Shown: positions 14,575 to 23,806, counted from the first letter of the stretch. The stretch is DNA of 55,255 bases from Acidobacteriota bacterium (GCA_040752675.1 JBFMGF010000102.1:1-55255), one strand, 5' to 3'. Notes: generated from the sequence alone by a model not told the origin. Translations and numbers: made by a program.

Positions 14575-16122
14575 TCAGAATCTCTCGGTGATGGTCTTGG
14601 CCTGCATGAAGAGGAGGAGGTAATCCCTTCCTCCCGCCTTGGAATCGGTACCGGACATGTTGAAGCCGCCGAATGGCTGAACCGCAACGAGGGCTCCCGT
14701 GATCTTCCTGTTAAGGTAAAGGTTTCCGACGTGGAACTCCTTCCTCGCCCTTTCGAGATGCTCTCTTTTTCTCGAATAGACACCCCCTGTCAAACCGTAC
14801 TCAGTGTTGTTAACAATCTTCATGGCTTCGTCAAAGTTCCTCGCCTTGATTATGGCAAGGACAGGGCCAAAGATCTCCTCCTGGGAGATCCTCGCATTTG
14901 GCTTCACGTCGGCAATTATTGTCGGCTGGATGAACCAACCATCGCTTCGGACCTTCTTGCCACCCGTGAGGAGACTCCCCTCCTTCTTGCCGATCTCTAT
15001 GTAGTTGAGGATGGATTCAAAGGCGTTCTTGCTTGAGACCGGACCGAGGTAGTTCTCATATTCCCTGACCGGACCGGTCTTTATCTTCTTCACCCTGGCA
15101 ACCAGCTTTCTGAGCAACTCATCATAGACTTCCTTTAGGGCGACGACGCGCGAGCAAGCGGAACATTTCTGCCCCTGAAAGCCAAAGGCGGAGTTAACGA
15201 TTCCATCGACGGCTGCATCCAGGTCGGTATCCCTGTCGACGATGATGGTGTCCTTTCCACCCATCTCGGCGATGACCCTCTTGATCCAGATCTGCCCCTT
15301 TTGGTGCTTAGATGCCAGCGCGTTGATCCTCAGTCCCACTTCCTTGGAACCCGTGAATGTGATGAACCTCGTCTTTGGATGAGTTACGAGGTAGTCGCCG
15401 ATTGTGCCACCGCTTCCAGGCAGATAGTTCACAACTCCAGGTGGCAAGCCAGCTTCTTCCAGGACTTCCATGAACTTTGCTGCGATGACGGGTGTATCGC
15501 TGGCAGGCTTGAGTACGACCGTGTTTCCGGCAACGATGGAAGCGGAGGTCATCCCCGTCAGGATGGCAAGCGGGAAGTTCCACGGAGGGATTACGACCCC
15601 TACTCCGAGGGGGATGTAGACGAGTTCGTTATCCTCCCCCGCATAGGGCAATGTCGGTTGAGGTTGTGAGTAGCGTATCATCTCCCTCGCATAGAAATCC
15701 AGGAAATCAATTGCTTCAGCCACATCGGCATCTGCTTCCATCCAGTTCTTTCCTATCTCGAAGACCATCCATGCAGCAAGTTCGAGCTTCCTTCTTCTCA
15801 TGACTGCCGCTGCCTTCACGAGATACCGCGCTCGTTCTGCCGGGGGTACGAGTTTCCACGTTTCAAAGGTCTTTAGAGCCGTGTCTATCGCCTTCTCTGC
15901 CAGTCTGACGTCTGCCCTGGAGACCAGCCCGACGACCTCATCGAACTTCGACGGGTTTAAAGAACGGATCTTGTCTTTCATCCTGATCCTCTTCCCGCCG
16001 ATGATCGGGTCATACTCTTCACCCAGCTTCGATGCGACGAAGGAGATAGCCTCCTCCATCTTCCTGCGGTTTTCCTCAACAGAAAAATCGGTCAACGGCT
16101 CGTTCTTGAATTCAGTAAGCAT
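14575..16122 (-). CDS. pruA: L-glutamate gamma-semialdehyde (1-pyrroline-5-carboxylate) dehydrogenase
   Basis: NAD-dependent aldehyde dehydrogenase that converts glutamate gamma-semialdehyde to glutamate in proline and arginine breakdown. Length 515 matches the stand-alone RocA/PruA type. Family motifs: PPWNFPLAILTGM with the catalytic asparagine, FTGSKEVGLRI of the NAD site, the general-base glutamate in IAEMGGKD, and the nucleophile in GFQGQKCSACSR. The C-terminal NRKITGALVAVQPFGGFNMSGTDSKAGG is specific to this subfamily. No proline dehydrogenase gene lies next to it. The ribosome site AGAGGAGG is excellent. The 175 bases downstream contain only a 41-codon open stretch lacking an early start codon. 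Confidence 0.95.
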   Translation of the reverse strand: MLTEFKNEPLTDFSVEENRRKMEEAISFVASKLGEEYDPIIGGKRIRMKDKIRSLNPSKFDEVVGLVSRADVRLAEKAIDTALKTFETWKLVPPAERARYLVKAAAVMRRRKLELAAWMVFEIGKNWMEADADVAEAIDFLDFYAREMIRYSQPQPTLPYAGEDNELVYIPLGVGVVIPPWNFPLAILTGMTSASIVAGNTVVLKPASDTPVIAAKFMEVLEEAGLPPGVVNYLPGSGGTIGDYLVTHPKTRFITFTGSKEVGLRINALASKHQKGQIWIKRVIAEMGGKDTIIVDRDTDLDAAVDGIVNSAFGFQGQKCSACSRVVALKEVYDELLRKLVARVKKIKTGPVREYENYLGPVSSKNAFESILNYIEIGKKEGSLLTGGKKVRSDGWFIQPTIIADVKPNARISQEEIFGPVLAIIKARNFDEAMKIVNNTEYGLTGGVYSRKREHLERARKEFHVGNLYLNRKITGALVAVQPFGGFNMSGTDSKAGGRDYLLLFMQAKTITERF

Positions 16123-16177
16123 TAGAACCTCCTCTAAAGCGGTGCTTTCAGCTTTTTGTTTTAGATTTTAGATAGAG

Positions 16178-16183
16178 ATTATA
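16178..16183 (-). promoter_or_regulatory. Probable -10 box of pruA
   Basis: Leftward TATAAT about 56 bases before the ATG at 16122, with TTCAGC 17 bases further upstream as a poor -35 match (three of six). No operator-like palindrome stands out. Confidence 0.4.
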
Positions 16184-16261
16184 CCCGAACTTCGGCGAAT
16201 GCTGAACGTTATTCTAAAGAAATTTTGCCGGATTTACTATTGAATACTCTTTTCAGGCTGA

Positions 16262-18886
16262 CTAAGGAATACAGTCGCCGGTTGATGGAATGCGGTTGAG
16301 ACCGGAAGAGGATTGGCCGTAACCTGAATTGTTAATGCCGTCGAACGATCTGAAGAGATAGAAAAACCCCTTCCCGGGAAGCGGAATTTCCGGGTCTTCA
16401 AATCCGACGGTATCGGCATCAGGAGAGTCGTCTTCCAGGCAGGAAACAGGGCCGAGATCGACACTGTCTGCAACGATGGAAAGGGAATCAAGTGAGCCCC
16501 GGATGACATCGTAGGTCCAGGCGCCGGCAACGGTATCCCAGGAAAGGAGCGTGTTTTCCTTATTCTTGACTCGAAGTACTGATGGCAGATTCAGATATAC
16601 CATGAAGATCTCAGGAAGCAGGTCGGGGTTCTGACCGGTATAATCTCCCAGTCCGGTGAAAGCAACCATGGAGCCATCCTGATTGACGGACGCCTCGCTG
16701 CCGCCACCAAAATGGATGGCCGTGAGGCGACTCAGATCCGAGCCATCGGTCCTTATCCGGAATAGATCGACGAAACCATCTGGATTGAGGCCGAAGAAGG
16801 GAGCACTTGATAAAAAGATGACGAAGATGCCATCGGCGGAGAAGGCTGGTCCCCCACTCGAGCCCTCCGTGCTCGAGGTGATCTGCCTTAGCATGGTTCC
16901 ATCCGTTCCCATGACGAAGATCTCGCCGTTCCCATCGGCGTTACTCCCCGTCAGATCTGCCGAGGACGAAAAGGCCACTTCTGAGCCGCTCCCGTTGAGC
17001 GAAGGCGATTCACTACTTCCCGTTGCCGAGGAGGTGAGCTGCGCAAGCCCTGAGCCATCGGAACGTATTACAAATATTTCGCTGTTCCCCTCGGGATTTC
17101 CCCCTGTGAGGTCAGATGTCGATTGGAATGCTATGATGGTTCCATCGTCGCTGATCGATGGGTTCTCGCTCGAACCTGTCGCCGCCGATGTCAGTTGCAA
17201 AAGCCCGCTGCCATCAGGATCGACGGCGAAGATCTCAATTGAATTGTCGGGATTGTTACCCGTCATGTTCCCATCCGACTGAAAGACGATCTTTGAGCCA
17301 TTCCTGCTGATTCGAGGATTTTCATTGGTTGAAAGAAGCGTGTTCGTAAGCTGAGTGATGTTTGTCCCGTCCGAATCCATGACGAAGATCTCATCGTTCA
17401 GATCGGAGTTGGAACCGGTGTAATTGGAGCTGGAGTTCAGGGAGATTCTTCCCCCATCTCCGGTGATGGAGGTTTTCCCAGCATCACCAAGCGTCGTGCT
17501 GGTCAGTTGTTTCAGGTTAGAGCCATTTCCATCAACTATGAAGAGTTCCGTATTCAGGTCTCCATTTCCTCCCGTAAGGTCTCCCGAAGAGGTGAAGGCT
17601 ACCTTCCTCCCATCCGCAGAAAGAGCCGCTCTCCCCGTAAAACCCCATATAGTATCGGTGTGGCGAGTCAGGGCGGTTTTGTCCGTCTTGATCGTGAAAA
17701 CTTCCGGATTCTCGTCGGGATTACCGCTGGTCAGATCGGCGAGGGCGATGAAGACGACGCGCGATGCATCACCGCTCAGAGATGGCAGGAAGCTCCCGTA
17801 TTCAACCGCGGATGAAGTTAGCGCCGTGAGTCCCGTCCCATCCGGCTTGATCTTCCATATCTCATAGTTAGCATCCAGATTCTGGAACCCCGAATACTGG
17901 TTGGAATGAAAGACAATGAGGGTTCCGTTATCGTCGATGCTGGGATACTGGCTGTTGCCATCTTCGAGAAGACTGATCTTGGAATTTGTGAGCTGTTTCA
18001 ATCCGGTGCCATCCCAGTTGATGATAAATAGCTCGTCGCTTCCGTCTGCGTTCCCTCCAGTCAAATCTGAGGATGAATGGAAGACCACCTTAAGTCCGTT
18101 GCCGCTTATGGAAGGAGCGCTGCTGTCCCCGGTTGCAGCGGATGTCAACTGACGAAGATCCGTCCCGTCCGCATTAATCACGAATATTTCCTCGGATCCG
18201 TCCGGGTTGCCCCCGGTCAGATCCGCATCGGAAGAGAAGACGACCCTTGATCCATCATCGCTTATCCTGGCACCAGCGCTTGATCCAGCGGCAGATGAGG
18301 TAAGCTGTCGAAGGCCACTCCCGTCCCAGTTTATGATGAAAATCTCATCGCTATTGTCGGCATTTCCCGCGGTCAGATCGGCTGAGGATTGGAAAACGAT
18401 CCAGTTCCCGTTTCCGGAGATGACCGGTCCCGCGCTGGAGCCCAGGGTCGCCGACGTCAATTGACGGATGGCGGAACCATCCCGGTTCATTACGAAGATC
18501 TCGGCGCTCTGATCGTGGTTCTCACCGGTCAGGTCTGCCCGCGACATAAATGCGATCCGATCGCCGTCGTCGCTGACGGAGGCGGTCATCCCACCTCCCA
18601 CCCCATTGTCAGTTAGTTGCCTCAGCGTGTTTGTAACCGGCTCCAGGAGGAAGATTTCAAAGGAAAAATCTTGATTTCCGCCCGTAAGATTGCCAGAGGA
18701 GGCGAAAACAACAGTCGTTCCCGTCCGATCGATCGATGCCGGAATGTTGTTCCCGGTTCGGAAATCAGTCATCTGCCCGATCGTCTGAGAGTAGGCGATT
18801 GTTAGGGAAAAGCATATGAAAGCAACAATAAAAATTAATGGAAGAAGAACAAGGATCCAATGTCGTGATTTAGTTAGAATCAACAT
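16262..18886 (-). CDS. Secreted TolB-like beta-propeller repeat protein
   Basis: Exported protein of 874 residues. From the ATG at 18886 (GGGGAG six bases upstream) a signal peptide or anchor spans about residues 10-35 (WILVLLPLIFIVAFICFSL). Then come 14 repeats of about 51 residues, each with a core like DEIFIINWDGSGLRQLT, a variable turn, SISDDGSRVVFQS and DLTGGNPDGS. This is the PD40/TolB-type propeller pattern; fourteen units would suit two seven-bladed propellers. The sixth unit carries a small insertion (SQYPSIDDNGT). A C-terminal domain of about 80 residues (GAWTYDVIRGSLDSL to the end) has two cysteines and looks like a carbohydrate-binding or sorting tail common to secreted proteins of related bacteria. 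It is a single gene, so TolB function in a Tol-Pal complex is unlikely; an extracellular or surface role is inferred. Confidence 0.82.
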   Translation of the reverse strand: MLILTKSRHWILVLLPLIFIVAFICFSLTIAYSQTIGQMTDFRTGNNIPASIDRTGTTVVFASSGNLTGGNQDFSFEIFLLEPVTNTLRQLTDNGVGGGMTASVSDDGDRIAFMSRADLTGENHDQSAEIFVMNRDGSAIRQLTSATLGSSAGPVISGNGNWIVFQSSADLTAGNADNSDEIFIINWDGSGLRQLTSSAAGSSAGARISDDGSRVVFSSDADLTGGNPDGSEEIFVINADGTDLRQLTSAATGDSSAPSISGNGLKVVFHSSSDLTGGNADGSDELFIINWDGTGLKQLTNSKISLLEDGNSQYPSIDDNGTLIVFHSNQYSGFQNLDANYEIWKIKPDGTGLTALTSSAVEYGSFLPSLSGDASRVVFIALADLTSGNPDENPEVFTIKTDKTALTRHTDTIWGFTGRAALSADGRKVAFTSSGDLTGGNGDLNTELFIVDGNGSNLKQLTSTTLGDAGKTSITGDGGRISLNSSSNYTGSNSDLNDEIFVMDSDGTNITQLTNTLLSTNENPRISRNGSKIVFQSDGNMTGNNPDNSIEIFAVDPDGSGLLQLTSAATGSSENPSISDDGTIIAFQSTSDLTGGNPEGNSEIFVIRSDGSGLAQLTSSATGSSESPSLNGSGSEVAFSSSADLTGSNADGNGEIFVMGTDGTMLRQITSSTEGSSGGPAFSADGIFVIFLSSAPFFGLNPDGFVDLFRIRTDGSDLSRLTAIHFGGGSEASVNQDGSMVAFTGLGDYTGQNPDLLPEIFMVYLNLPSVLRVKNKENTLLSWDTVAGAWTYDVIRGSLDSLSIVADSVDLGPVSCLEDDSPDADTVGFEDPEIPLPGKGFFYLFRSFDGINNSGYGQSSSGLNRIPSTGDCIP

Positions 18887-19071
18887 AAGAGTCTCCCCAT
18901 TCCAACTTTGCCTTAATATTACCCTCCTTTCAATAAAGAGCAAGAAATTTTTTCGTGCTTCAATGTAACGCCTCCTTTTACATCAGCCTGAATTCCATTG
19001 TCTCACTGATTTGCCTTCCATTTTCCGCGGTCATGCAAAATTGATAAAATTAAGTTAATATTGAATGAGAT

Positions 19072-20043
19072 ATGAATAGTCAAAGCGAAATACTGTTCGA
19101 AACGCAATCGTCAAGCATGGCTGTCACGAAAAAAGTTTCGAACATCTTTGTTATCGCCTTATTTGGTTTGATCTTGTATTCTAATGAACAATCAAAAGGT
19201 ATTACAATGGGTTTGTCTGCAGCTATCCCAATTGAGATTAACGGATGGAAGGTCAGCGGGAAGGATGCTCTCTTCGACCGCGAGACGCTCTTTGATTACA
19301 TAGATGGAGGAGCCGAAGTTTATCTCACCTATAGCTTCCGTCAGGTCTCTGTCAGGAGATTCGAAAAGGAACAGAATCCTGCCATCACCGTGGAAATTTT
19401 TGATATGGGGAAACCTGAAGATGCCCTCGGAATATTCTCCTTCGAGCGGGAAGGAAACGACATGGGAATAGGTCAAGGTTCTGAATATTCCGATGGGCTC
19501 TTGAGATTCTGGAAGGGGAATCTCTTCGTATCCATCTCCTCCGAAGAGGAAACAGAGGCTTCCCGGAAAACTGTCCTGGAACTGGGGGGGGAGATTGAAC
19601 GTTCCATTTCTGCCGCAGCCGATCCTGGCTCCTTTGCAAGCGGAGGTTTCCTTCCACGGAAAGGGTTGCTATCAGGACAGGTCCGTTTCTTCCACAAGAG
19701 CTTCAATCTGAACTATCACTACTTCGTAGCCGATGGAAATATCCTGCACCTCGATGAGGAAACGGATGCCATCCTTGCTCCATACATAATCAAAAAGGAG
19801 AGGTTCAACCTGCTGGCGATAAGGTACCCAACTCCGGAGAAGGCAAAGCAGGGGTTCGAATCCTTCATGAACGCCTACATGCCGGAGGGAAAAGAGTCAG
19901 GAATCACTCTGACGGAAAACAATAGTTGGACGGGCGCTGCCTTCCGAAAAGAGTACGTCGTAGTCGTCTTTGACGCACTTTCCGAGAAGACAGCACAGAA
20001 TACAATCGAAAAAACCCTTAAGAATCTAGAGCAGATGCCATGA
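19072..20043 (+). CDS. DUF6599 family exported protein
   Basis: A 323-residue protein with an N-terminal hydrophobic segment (about 22-38, VSNIFVIALFGLILYS) acting as signal or anchor. The body contains the DUF6599-type signature: INGWKVSGKDALFDRETLFDYIDGGAEVYLTYSF, then VEIFDMGKPEDALGIFSFE and LLRFWKGNLFVSI. The family has no known biochemical function. The ATG at 19072 has a poor ribosome site; ATG at 19117 is an alternative that keeps the signal. Its last codon overlaps the next gene (ATGA), so the two proteins are probably made together and act at the same place outside the cytoplasm. Confidence 0.75.
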   Translation: MNSQSEILFETQSSSMAVTKKVSNIFVIALFGLILYSNEQSKGITMGLSAAIPIEINGWKVSGKDALFDRETLFDYIDGGAEVYLTYSFRQVSVRRFEKEQNPAITVEIFDMGKPEDALGIFSFEREGNDMGIGQGSEYSDGLLRFWKGNLFVSISSEEETEASRKTVLELGGEIERSISAAADPGSFASGGFLPRKGLLSGQVRFFHKSFNLNYHYFVADGNILHLDEETDAILAPYIIKKERFNLLAIRYPTPEKAKQGFESFMNAYMPEGKESGITLTENNSWTGAAFRKEYVVVVFDALSEKTAQNTIEKTLKNLEQMP

Positions 20044-20936
20044 CGATGAACGATTGCAGAGTGATAACACGGCGGGATTTCATCAGGGGAACGACCTGCG
20101 CGGGACTGGGTGCCACCATCGGTTTCCCTCTCGAAGCCGAAGAGAATCCCATTCCCCAAAAAAGAGCCAGGGTGATCCTCATTCGAGACGAGAAAGTCAT
20201 AAAGGAACACGGGGAGATCGACGGAAAGATTATCCGGCAGATGCTCGAGAAGGCCCTCACGGCCTTTCTCGATGAGAAAGATCCCGTGAAAGCGTGGAAG
20301 TTCCTCGTTAAGCAAAACGACACGGTCGGGATCAAGAGCAATGTCTGGAAGTATCTTCCCACTCCAGAGCCGCTTGAGAAAGCCATCATGAAAGGCCTCG
20401 TCCAGACAGGGATCGAACCGAGGAAGATCCGGATCGACGATCGGGGAGCCAGGAACTCGCTTGCCGATTGCACCGCTCTCATCAATGCACGACCTCTTAG
20501 AACTCATCACTGGGCGGGCGTGGGAGGCTGCATCAAAAACTATATCATGTTCGTCCCAGAACCATCCGCATATCACGGTGACATCTGTGCAGACCTAGGA
20601 GCCATCTGGAACCTCCCCATTGTGAGGGGTAAGACGCGACTGAACATCCTCGTCATGCTGACCCCGCTCTTTTACGGGCGCGGGCCTCACCACTTCAACA
20701 GGAAATATGTCTGGAATTACAACGCCCTGCTTCTCTCCGACGACCCGGTCGCTCTGGATGCCGTCGGGGTTCATATTCTGGAGCGAAAGAGGAAACTCTT
20801 CTTCGGTGAGGAGCGCCCCTTGAAACCGCTGACGAAACACATCACGTTTGCCGATAGGAAACACCGCATCGGCACAAGCGATCTAAGCAGAATTCATCTC
20901 ATCAAATTAGGCTGGGAAAAAGATATCCTGATCTGA
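20040..20936 (+). CDS. Tat-exported DUF362 domain protein
   Basis: A 298-residue protein with a twin-arginine signal (TRRDFIRGTTCAGLG, residues 10-24), so folded and exported through Tat, often a sign of a cofactor. The body matches DUF362: NDTVGIKSNVWKY, IDDRGARNSLADC, HHWAGVGGCIKNYIMF and LLLSDDPVALDAVG. DUF362 proteins often carry a ferredoxin-like iron-sulfur domain; here no CX2CX2C cluster motif is visible, only scattered cysteines. The start ATG overlaps the stop of the DUF6599 gene by four bases. Function is unknown; the fixed pairing with DUF6599 is the main clue. Confidence 0.8.
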   Translation: MTMNDCRVITRRDFIRGTTCAGLGATIGFPLEAEENPIPQKRARVILIRDEKVIKEHGEIDGKIIRQMLEKALTAFLDEKDPVKAWKFLVKQNDTVGIKSNVWKYLPTPEPLEKAIMKGLVQTGIEPRKIRIDDRGARNSLADCTALINARPLRTHHWAGVGGCIKNYIMFVPEPSAYHGDICADLGAIWNLPIVRGKTRLNILVMLTPLFYGRGPHHFNRKYVWNYNALLLSDDPVALDAVGVHILERKRKLFFGEERPLKPLTKHITFADRKHRIGTSDLSRIHLIKLGWEKDILI

Positions 20937-21006
20937 AGAAGACCCCCTGCTCTTTTAGTGCGACGCTGCGAATCCATGGGCGTGGATGACTGGCGGAAAC
21001 TCTGAT

Positions 21007-22401
21007 TTATGTGAGCTGCTGGTCACGGCCGAGGACGATGGCATAGGCGAGAACATCTTCCTCGGAGATTCCGAGCTGGTGCAGATGGGAGTAATAGCTC
21101 AGGATCCCCTCGAGATGCTGGCTGATTAGAGCCTTCTTCTCGCGGATATCCTTGACGAGATTCATGAGAAGATTGACGAGATGGGGTGTTATCTTCACCC
21201 CTTCTTTCGAAAGCTCATCTTCGTTCCTCTTGAGTATCTCCTCGATGGCAGCCGCTCCTGAATGTTTTCCGAAGACGAACCGGAGTTTTCCGCCCACGCT
21301 CTCCGGCTCGATGACTTGATAGATGGCCTTGTGGATGAGCAGTCCTGCCGTGTGGATTCCCGATTCGTGGGTGAAGACGTTCTCGCCGATTATCGGCTCG
21401 CACGGAGAAACGGGTATTCCAGAGTGTCTCTCCACGAGGTTTCGCAGCTCCCATAGCCTCTCGTACCTGAATCCCGGGATGACGATCCCGTATAGCTCCT
21501 TAAGGATCATCATGACCTGATGCAGCGGGGCATTTCCGGCCCGTTCCCCCATGCCGTTCGTCGTCATGGTCGGGACGTTGGCTCCATGGCTGATGGCTCT
21601 CACGGTGTTAATGGCGCCAAGACCGAAATCGTTGTGGAAGTGAACGACAAGAGGTTTCTCTGGAAATGCCTTCACCAGTTTCGGGATGTAGTAGTCGACC
21701 CCCTCCGGCGTGAAAATGCCGACCGTATCGGGAAAGGAATAGCGCGTCCCTCCCGCCTCATAGCAGGCTCCGGCCAGATCGATCATGTAATTGACGTTGC
21801 TGCGCGATCCGTCCTCCCCTCCGAATTCTATGGAGTTGATCCCCTTACCACGGGCATATGAGATAGCTTCACAGGCCATCTTGATGTTGGCTTCCCTGTA
21901 AAAGGAAACTGGAAGGTCGAGCCACTCGGTCAGATCCTTCCCTTCTCTCTTGAGAAGAGTCTTCCCAATCTTGTACTTGAGGTGAAGATCCGAACCGGAG
22001 GTGAAGATGAAGAAGGTTACTTTCTTTGGATCTATCCCGATCTCTCTGAGAGCCTGCATCGTGACGTCGATATCCTTGATGTTGCTCCGGCACATGACGA
22101 GGATCTCGAGGTCTTCCCTGATCTCGCCCCTCTCCTTCCCCTGCATGATCATCTGAAGTGCTTTTCGATCAGATGCCGCCGCTCCTGGAAATCCCATGTC
22201 GATTATATGGACCCCAATGTCGCTGAGCATCCTGGCAATCTCATATTTCTGCTCTGGAGAGAAGGCCACGCCAGGCGTCTGCTCCCCATCCCTCAGGGTC
22301 GTATCGTAGATTCTGATCTCTTCCGGTCGTGGGAAGTTCTCTTTCCTGACGAAGTCCAGCGGTGATGCTACGAGTTCATTCAAAGGCTCGCGAAGTTCCA
22401 T
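21007..22401 (-). CDS. 2-isopropylmalate/homocitrate synthase family enzyme
   Basis: DRE-TIM metallolyase-type acyltransferase of 464 residues that condenses acetyl-CoA with a 2-oxo acid. The family signature DTTLRDGEQTPGV lies at 33-45, the metal-binding HFHNDFGLG at about 243-251, and GMGERAGNAPLHQVM further on, with ENVFTHESGIHTAGLL after. After the barrel only about 85 residues remain (FGKHSGAAAIEEIL to the end), without the LeuA regulatory domain, so feedback control by leucine is not expected. Possible activities are isopropylmalate, homocitrate, citramalate or Re-citrate synthase; the sequence alone does not decide. No leuB/C/D or nif gene is near. It follows the four-cysteine small protein gene by 15 bases on the same strand. 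Confidence 0.8.
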   Translation of the reverse strand: MELREPLNELVASPLDFVRKENFPRPEEIRIYDTTLRDGEQTPGVAFSPEQKYEIARMLSDIGVHIIDMGFPGAAASDRKALQMIMQGKERGEIREDLEILVMCRSNIKDIDVTMQALREIGIDPKKVTFFIFTSGSDLHLKYKIGKTLLKREGKDLTEWLDLPVSFYREANIKMACEAISYARGKGINSIEFGGEDGSRSNVNYMIDLAGACYEAGGTRYSFPDTVGIFTPEGVDYYIPKLVKAFPEKPLVVHFHNDFGLGAINTVRAISHGANVPTMTTNGMGERAGNAPLHQVMMILKELYGIVIPGFRYERLWELRNLVERHSGIPVSPCEPIIGENVFTHESGIHTAGLLIHKAIYQVIEPESVGGKLRFVFGKHSGAAAIEEILKRNEDELSKEGVKITPHLVNLLMNLVKDIREKKALISQHLEGILSYYSHLHQLGISEEDVLAYAIVLGRDQQLT

Positions 22402-22416
22402 AGAGTTTCTCCGTGT

Positions 22417-22680
22417 TTACTTCTTCTTTTTCCTGGGTGGTGGAGTCGGCTGGTAGGGTCTCGAAACTTTTGCAAGAACCTGATCGAAGAGAGATTGAAC
22501 GCCGTCTTTTTTCTTTCCCCCTTTGCACTTCCTGTAAGGGTGTTCCGTCATGCAGGTGAGACATCTTACCTTCTTTACATCCCCATCGACGATCGCAACT
22601 ACGGAATGATTCATTATGAGCCTGCACCTCGTGCAGTAGTCATCGATGACACTCCCCAAGTCCATTTGCTTCTCCGTCAT
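22417..22680 (-). CDS. Small four-cysteine zinc-ribbon-like protein
   Basis: An 87-residue protein from the ATG at 22680 (GGGGGATGA just upstream). Two CX2C pairs (YCTRC at 16-19 and RCLTC at 40-43) separated by 20 residues of predicted beta structure suggest a treble-clef or ribbon zinc site. The C-terminal half is very basic and ends in a proline-lysine tail (PTPPPRKKKK), which could bind RNA or DNA. Similar hypothetical proteins occur in several diderm phyla, but I know no function. A longer open frame upstream overlaps the TonB gene and lacks merit. It lies between the TonB-like gene and the isopropylmalate synthase-like gene, in the same direction. Confidence 0.7.
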   Translation of the reverse strand: MTEKQMDLGSVIDDYCTRCRLIMNHSVVAIVDGDVKKVRCLTCMTEHPYRKCKGGKKKDGVQSLFDQVLAKVSRPYQPTPPPRKKKK

Positions 22681-22735
22681 TTCATCCCCCAATGACCTTT
22701 CATTATACCAGAAGCCCGGAGCTATTTTACTCAAA

Positions 22736-23806
22736 CTAAAAATAGCCGTAGTATTTGTAGATGGGAAGCCAGTATCGCATTGCCTTGATGCTCGTTTCGG
22801 CAATGAACCGGGCGGTGACACGTTCCCTCTCCTTGGGAAAATGGGAGGGCAGCGGTGGAAGTATCGCCTCCTTCAACGCGTCGATTGCGGAGGCATCCAG
22901 CGGTTCGATGGAAGAACTATACAGCAGCGCGATCTCGCTGATGTTACCGTTCCTTTCTATGACGAAGGTGACTCCAGTGACACTGTTGATTCCGGGGCTG
23001 TTATTCTCGATGCTCCACCTCTCGAAATTGCCGAGGGTAAGATAGAGCCTGTTGTGCCACGACCTCCAGATGGCGATGTAGATAGCGCTCGCATAATCGG
23101 TCCAGTTGAAATCCTTCGTCTCGAAGGAGAGGTTCGGAGAGAAACCGGAATCGTAGTTGATGCTTGCTCCGTGCGGCTGGCCTGAGCCCTGCGCTGATGC
23201 AGGGGGCGTCACATGGAGATCGCCGAAGAGGTCTTTGCGGATCACCGGTGTTCTCGACCGTTCTTTCTTATTTTCGGGTGGGATCTCGCCCGGCAGGGTT
23301 TTCCCCTCTTTCCTGGTTTCAACCGTTCCTTCCTGTTTGATCCCTGGATCAACCTTACCGGCATCTTGTTTTTGCATCTGTACGGCTTCCGATCTGTCAG
23401 GTGCGAAGAGAGGAACTTTCCCAGCTATCAGATCTCGGGTTTCCTCCCTTGCAGCCGGGATCATCCGCTCGGGATCCGGAATCAGGACTCTCTCGACCTT
23501 TTTCTCGGTAAACTCTCTCGCCGGAATTTCCTTTTTCTGGATCTCCTTCGGTTTTTCCTCGCGCCTCATCTCTTCTTTCTTATCGACGAGGGTGAACTTA
23601 ATCTCTTTCTCTGGAGGCTTCATCTTGTAGAGAGGGATGGGCTCAAAGAACGCGGATGCTATATCCTGAAAGAAGAGAAGAAATAGAAAATGAAAAAAGA
23701 GGGCCAGGATCGTCGCGTGAAAGATGCTGAATTCCTTTCTTGAAGGGATGGCTTTAAGGCATGAGGAAATAATAGCTTTGAAGATGGATGACAACCGCAT
23801 ATTCAT
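22736..23806 (-). CDS. TonB-like energy transducer
   Basis: Inner-membrane anchored protein of 356 residues. One transmembrane helix (about 28-52, SIFHATILALFFHFLFLLFFQD) follows a short basic cytoplasmic segment. A long Lys/Glu/Pro-rich periplasmic linker (55-210) follows, and the last 110 residues resemble a TonB/TolA C-terminal domain (YASAIYIAIWRSWHNRL, VTGVTFVIERNGNISEIALLYSS, LDASAIDALKEAILPPLP). It would work with the ExbB/ExbD pair at 11.9-13 kb to energise outer-membrane receptors, or as a TolA-like protein in outer-membrane constriction. No TonB-dependent receptor is encoded here. It is the last member of the leftward run that includes the lipid A genes. Confidence 0.8.
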   Translation of the reverse strand: MNMRLSSIFKAIISSCLKAIPSRKEFSIFHATILALFFHFLFLLFFQDIASAFFEPIPLYKMKPPEKEIKFTLVDKKEEMRREEKPKEIQKKEIPAREFTEKKVERVLIPDPERMIPAAREETRDLIAGKVPLFAPDRSEAVQMQKQDAGKVDPGIKQEGTVETRKEGKTLPGEIPPENKKERSRTPVIRKDLFGDLHVTPPASAQGSGQPHGASINYDSGFSPNLSFETKDFNWTDYASAIYIAIWRSWHNRLYLTLGNFERWSIENNSPGINSVTGVTFVIERNGNISEIALLYSSSIEPLDASAIDALKEAILPPLPSHFPKERERVTARFIAETSIKAMRYWLPIYKYYGYF

